DNA from: an uncultured Oscillibacter sp.
Lineage (GTDB): Bacteria > Bacillota > Clostridia > Oscillospirales > Oscillospiraceae
Direction of reading: 5' to 3'
Assembly: GCA_910584995.1 (NCBI GenBank)
Contig: CAJUDW010000002.1
Coordinates: forward strand, 62,001-126,000
Length of the DNA: 64,000 nt
Shown here: positions 63,471-64,000 of the stretch, piece after piece
Position numbering within the stretch: position 1 is the stretch's first letter
Layout of the letters: each line of letters opens with the position of its first letter
Made by a program: the position numbers and the translations under genes
Notes under the pieces: model-generated
Told to the model about the DNA's origin: nothing
Seen by the model: only the letters and a program-made list of their open reading frames with translations
Database searches by the model: none

Positions 63471-63926
63471 TCAGCCTTCCCGCAGTTTTGCGAAAAACCG
63501 GCTTAAAACCTCCCGGCACTCCGCCTCCAGTACGCCCCCTACCAGGGCAGGGGGATGGGGGAAATTCTCCATAAAAAGATTCGTCACGCCGCCGCAGGCA
63601 CCGAAGGTGTTGTCCCGTGCCCCATACCAGACTCGCCGGATGCGGGCGTTCAGAATCGCCCCGGCACACATGGGGCAGGGCTCAAGGGTCACGTACAGTT
63701 CGCAGTCCTCCAGACGCCAGGAGCCCAGGGCCCCGTTGGCCTGGGCGATGGCCTCCACCTCCGCGTGGGACAGAGCGGAGCATGTCTCCTCCCGGCGGTT
63801 CCGTCCCCGGCCCACAATCTGCCCCTCCCGGACCACCACACAGCCTACCGGCACCTCCCCCGCTGCCGCGGCTTCCTCCGCCAGGGCAAGGGCCTCCGCC
63901 ATAAAGCGTTCCTGTTCCGTTGACAT
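63471..63926 (-). CDS. tadA: tRNA-specific adenosine deaminase TadA
   Basis: TadA converts A34 to inosine in the anticodon of tRNA-Arg(ACG). The 151 residues start at ATG 63926 (MSTEQERFMAEALALAEEAA) behind GGCGGGAAGAAA. The zinc/catalytic motifs SHAEVEAI (HAE) and PCPMCAGAI (PCxxC) are complete. The last 70 bases of the window contain an AGGAGGG that looks like the ribosome binding site of a forward gene starting beyond the end. Confidence 0.96.
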   Translation of the reverse strand: MSTEQERFMAEALALAEEAAAAGEVPVGCVVVREGQIVGRGRNRREETCSALSHAEVEAIAQANGALGSWRLEDCELYVTLEPCPMCAGAILNARIRRVWYGARDNTFGACGGVTNLFMENFPHPPALVGGVLEAECREVLSRFFAKLREG

Positions 63927-64000
63927 TTTCTTCCCGCCTTTCCGTATGAAAGTTGGCATATTTGTCCAAACTGACCGTATGAATAGTATCAGGAGGGACA

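Overview
The window is a GC-rich stretch of chromosome around a replication origin, most likely from a spore-forming anaerobe of the Clostridia (an Oscillospiraceae-like gut Firmicute; this is inference). The basis is the conserved jag-yidC-yidD-rnpA-rpmH / dnaA-dnaN-S4-recF-remB-gyrB-gyrA origin cluster, a germination protease (gpr), sepF/divIVA division genes, RNase J, and RNase P protein adjoining L34. No complete tRNA, rRNA, CRISPR array or transposase was recognised.

Layout. 1-7.4 kb: the 3' end of lepA followed by a diverged tandem copy of its last codons, then carA and a very long carB in frame with a diaminopimelate-epimerase-like domain, a small HPr-like protein, and a divergent HTH regulator/small membrane protein pair around a 26-bp perfect palindrome. 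7.5-21.6 kb: a forward housekeeping run for tRNA modification, mismatch repair and division (miaB, mutS, CPBP protease, AEC transporter, mutL, DUF6440, miaA, hfq, HlyD-like, yggS, sepF, divIVA, HAD). This run points toward the origin, so it should be transcribed head-on to replication. 21.8-34 kb: the origin core, with a DnaA-box cluster between dnaA and dnaN, then gyrB and gyrA.

34-41.6 kb: an AT-rich islet with an orphan gene, two convergent ECF sigma/anti-sigma modules, mtnA, a nitroreductase, rpsT and gpr. 41.6-51.7 kb: a GrpB-like domain fused to guanine deaminase, exonuclease III, a lipoprotein, a small-multidrug-export protein, a GntR/ABC operon, a NeuD-like acyltransferase facing an HTH regulator, a HAD phosphatase and metG. 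51.9-54.6 kb: tatD, a lipoprotein and the TatD-linked radical SAM protein, then a GlsB-like membrane protein. 55-60.8 kb: an M20 amidohydrolase, an amino-acid ABC transporter and a LacI-type regulator. 60.9-64 kb: a structured leader or small RNA, rnJ, and tadA.

Most interesting signals: (1) the CarB-DapF fusion, in which the first catalytic cysteine of the epimerase domain is alanine; (2) the lepA tail duplication, whose coding differences are all synonymous, suggesting recombination with a related allele or an assembly artefact; (3) the GrpB-guanine deaminase fusion that keeps an internal ribosome binding site; (4) the rnJ leader with competing hairpins; (5) several palindromic operators next to small HTH regulators. 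Gene starts were chosen by reading ribosome binding sites by eye; families were assigned from motifs without database searches.
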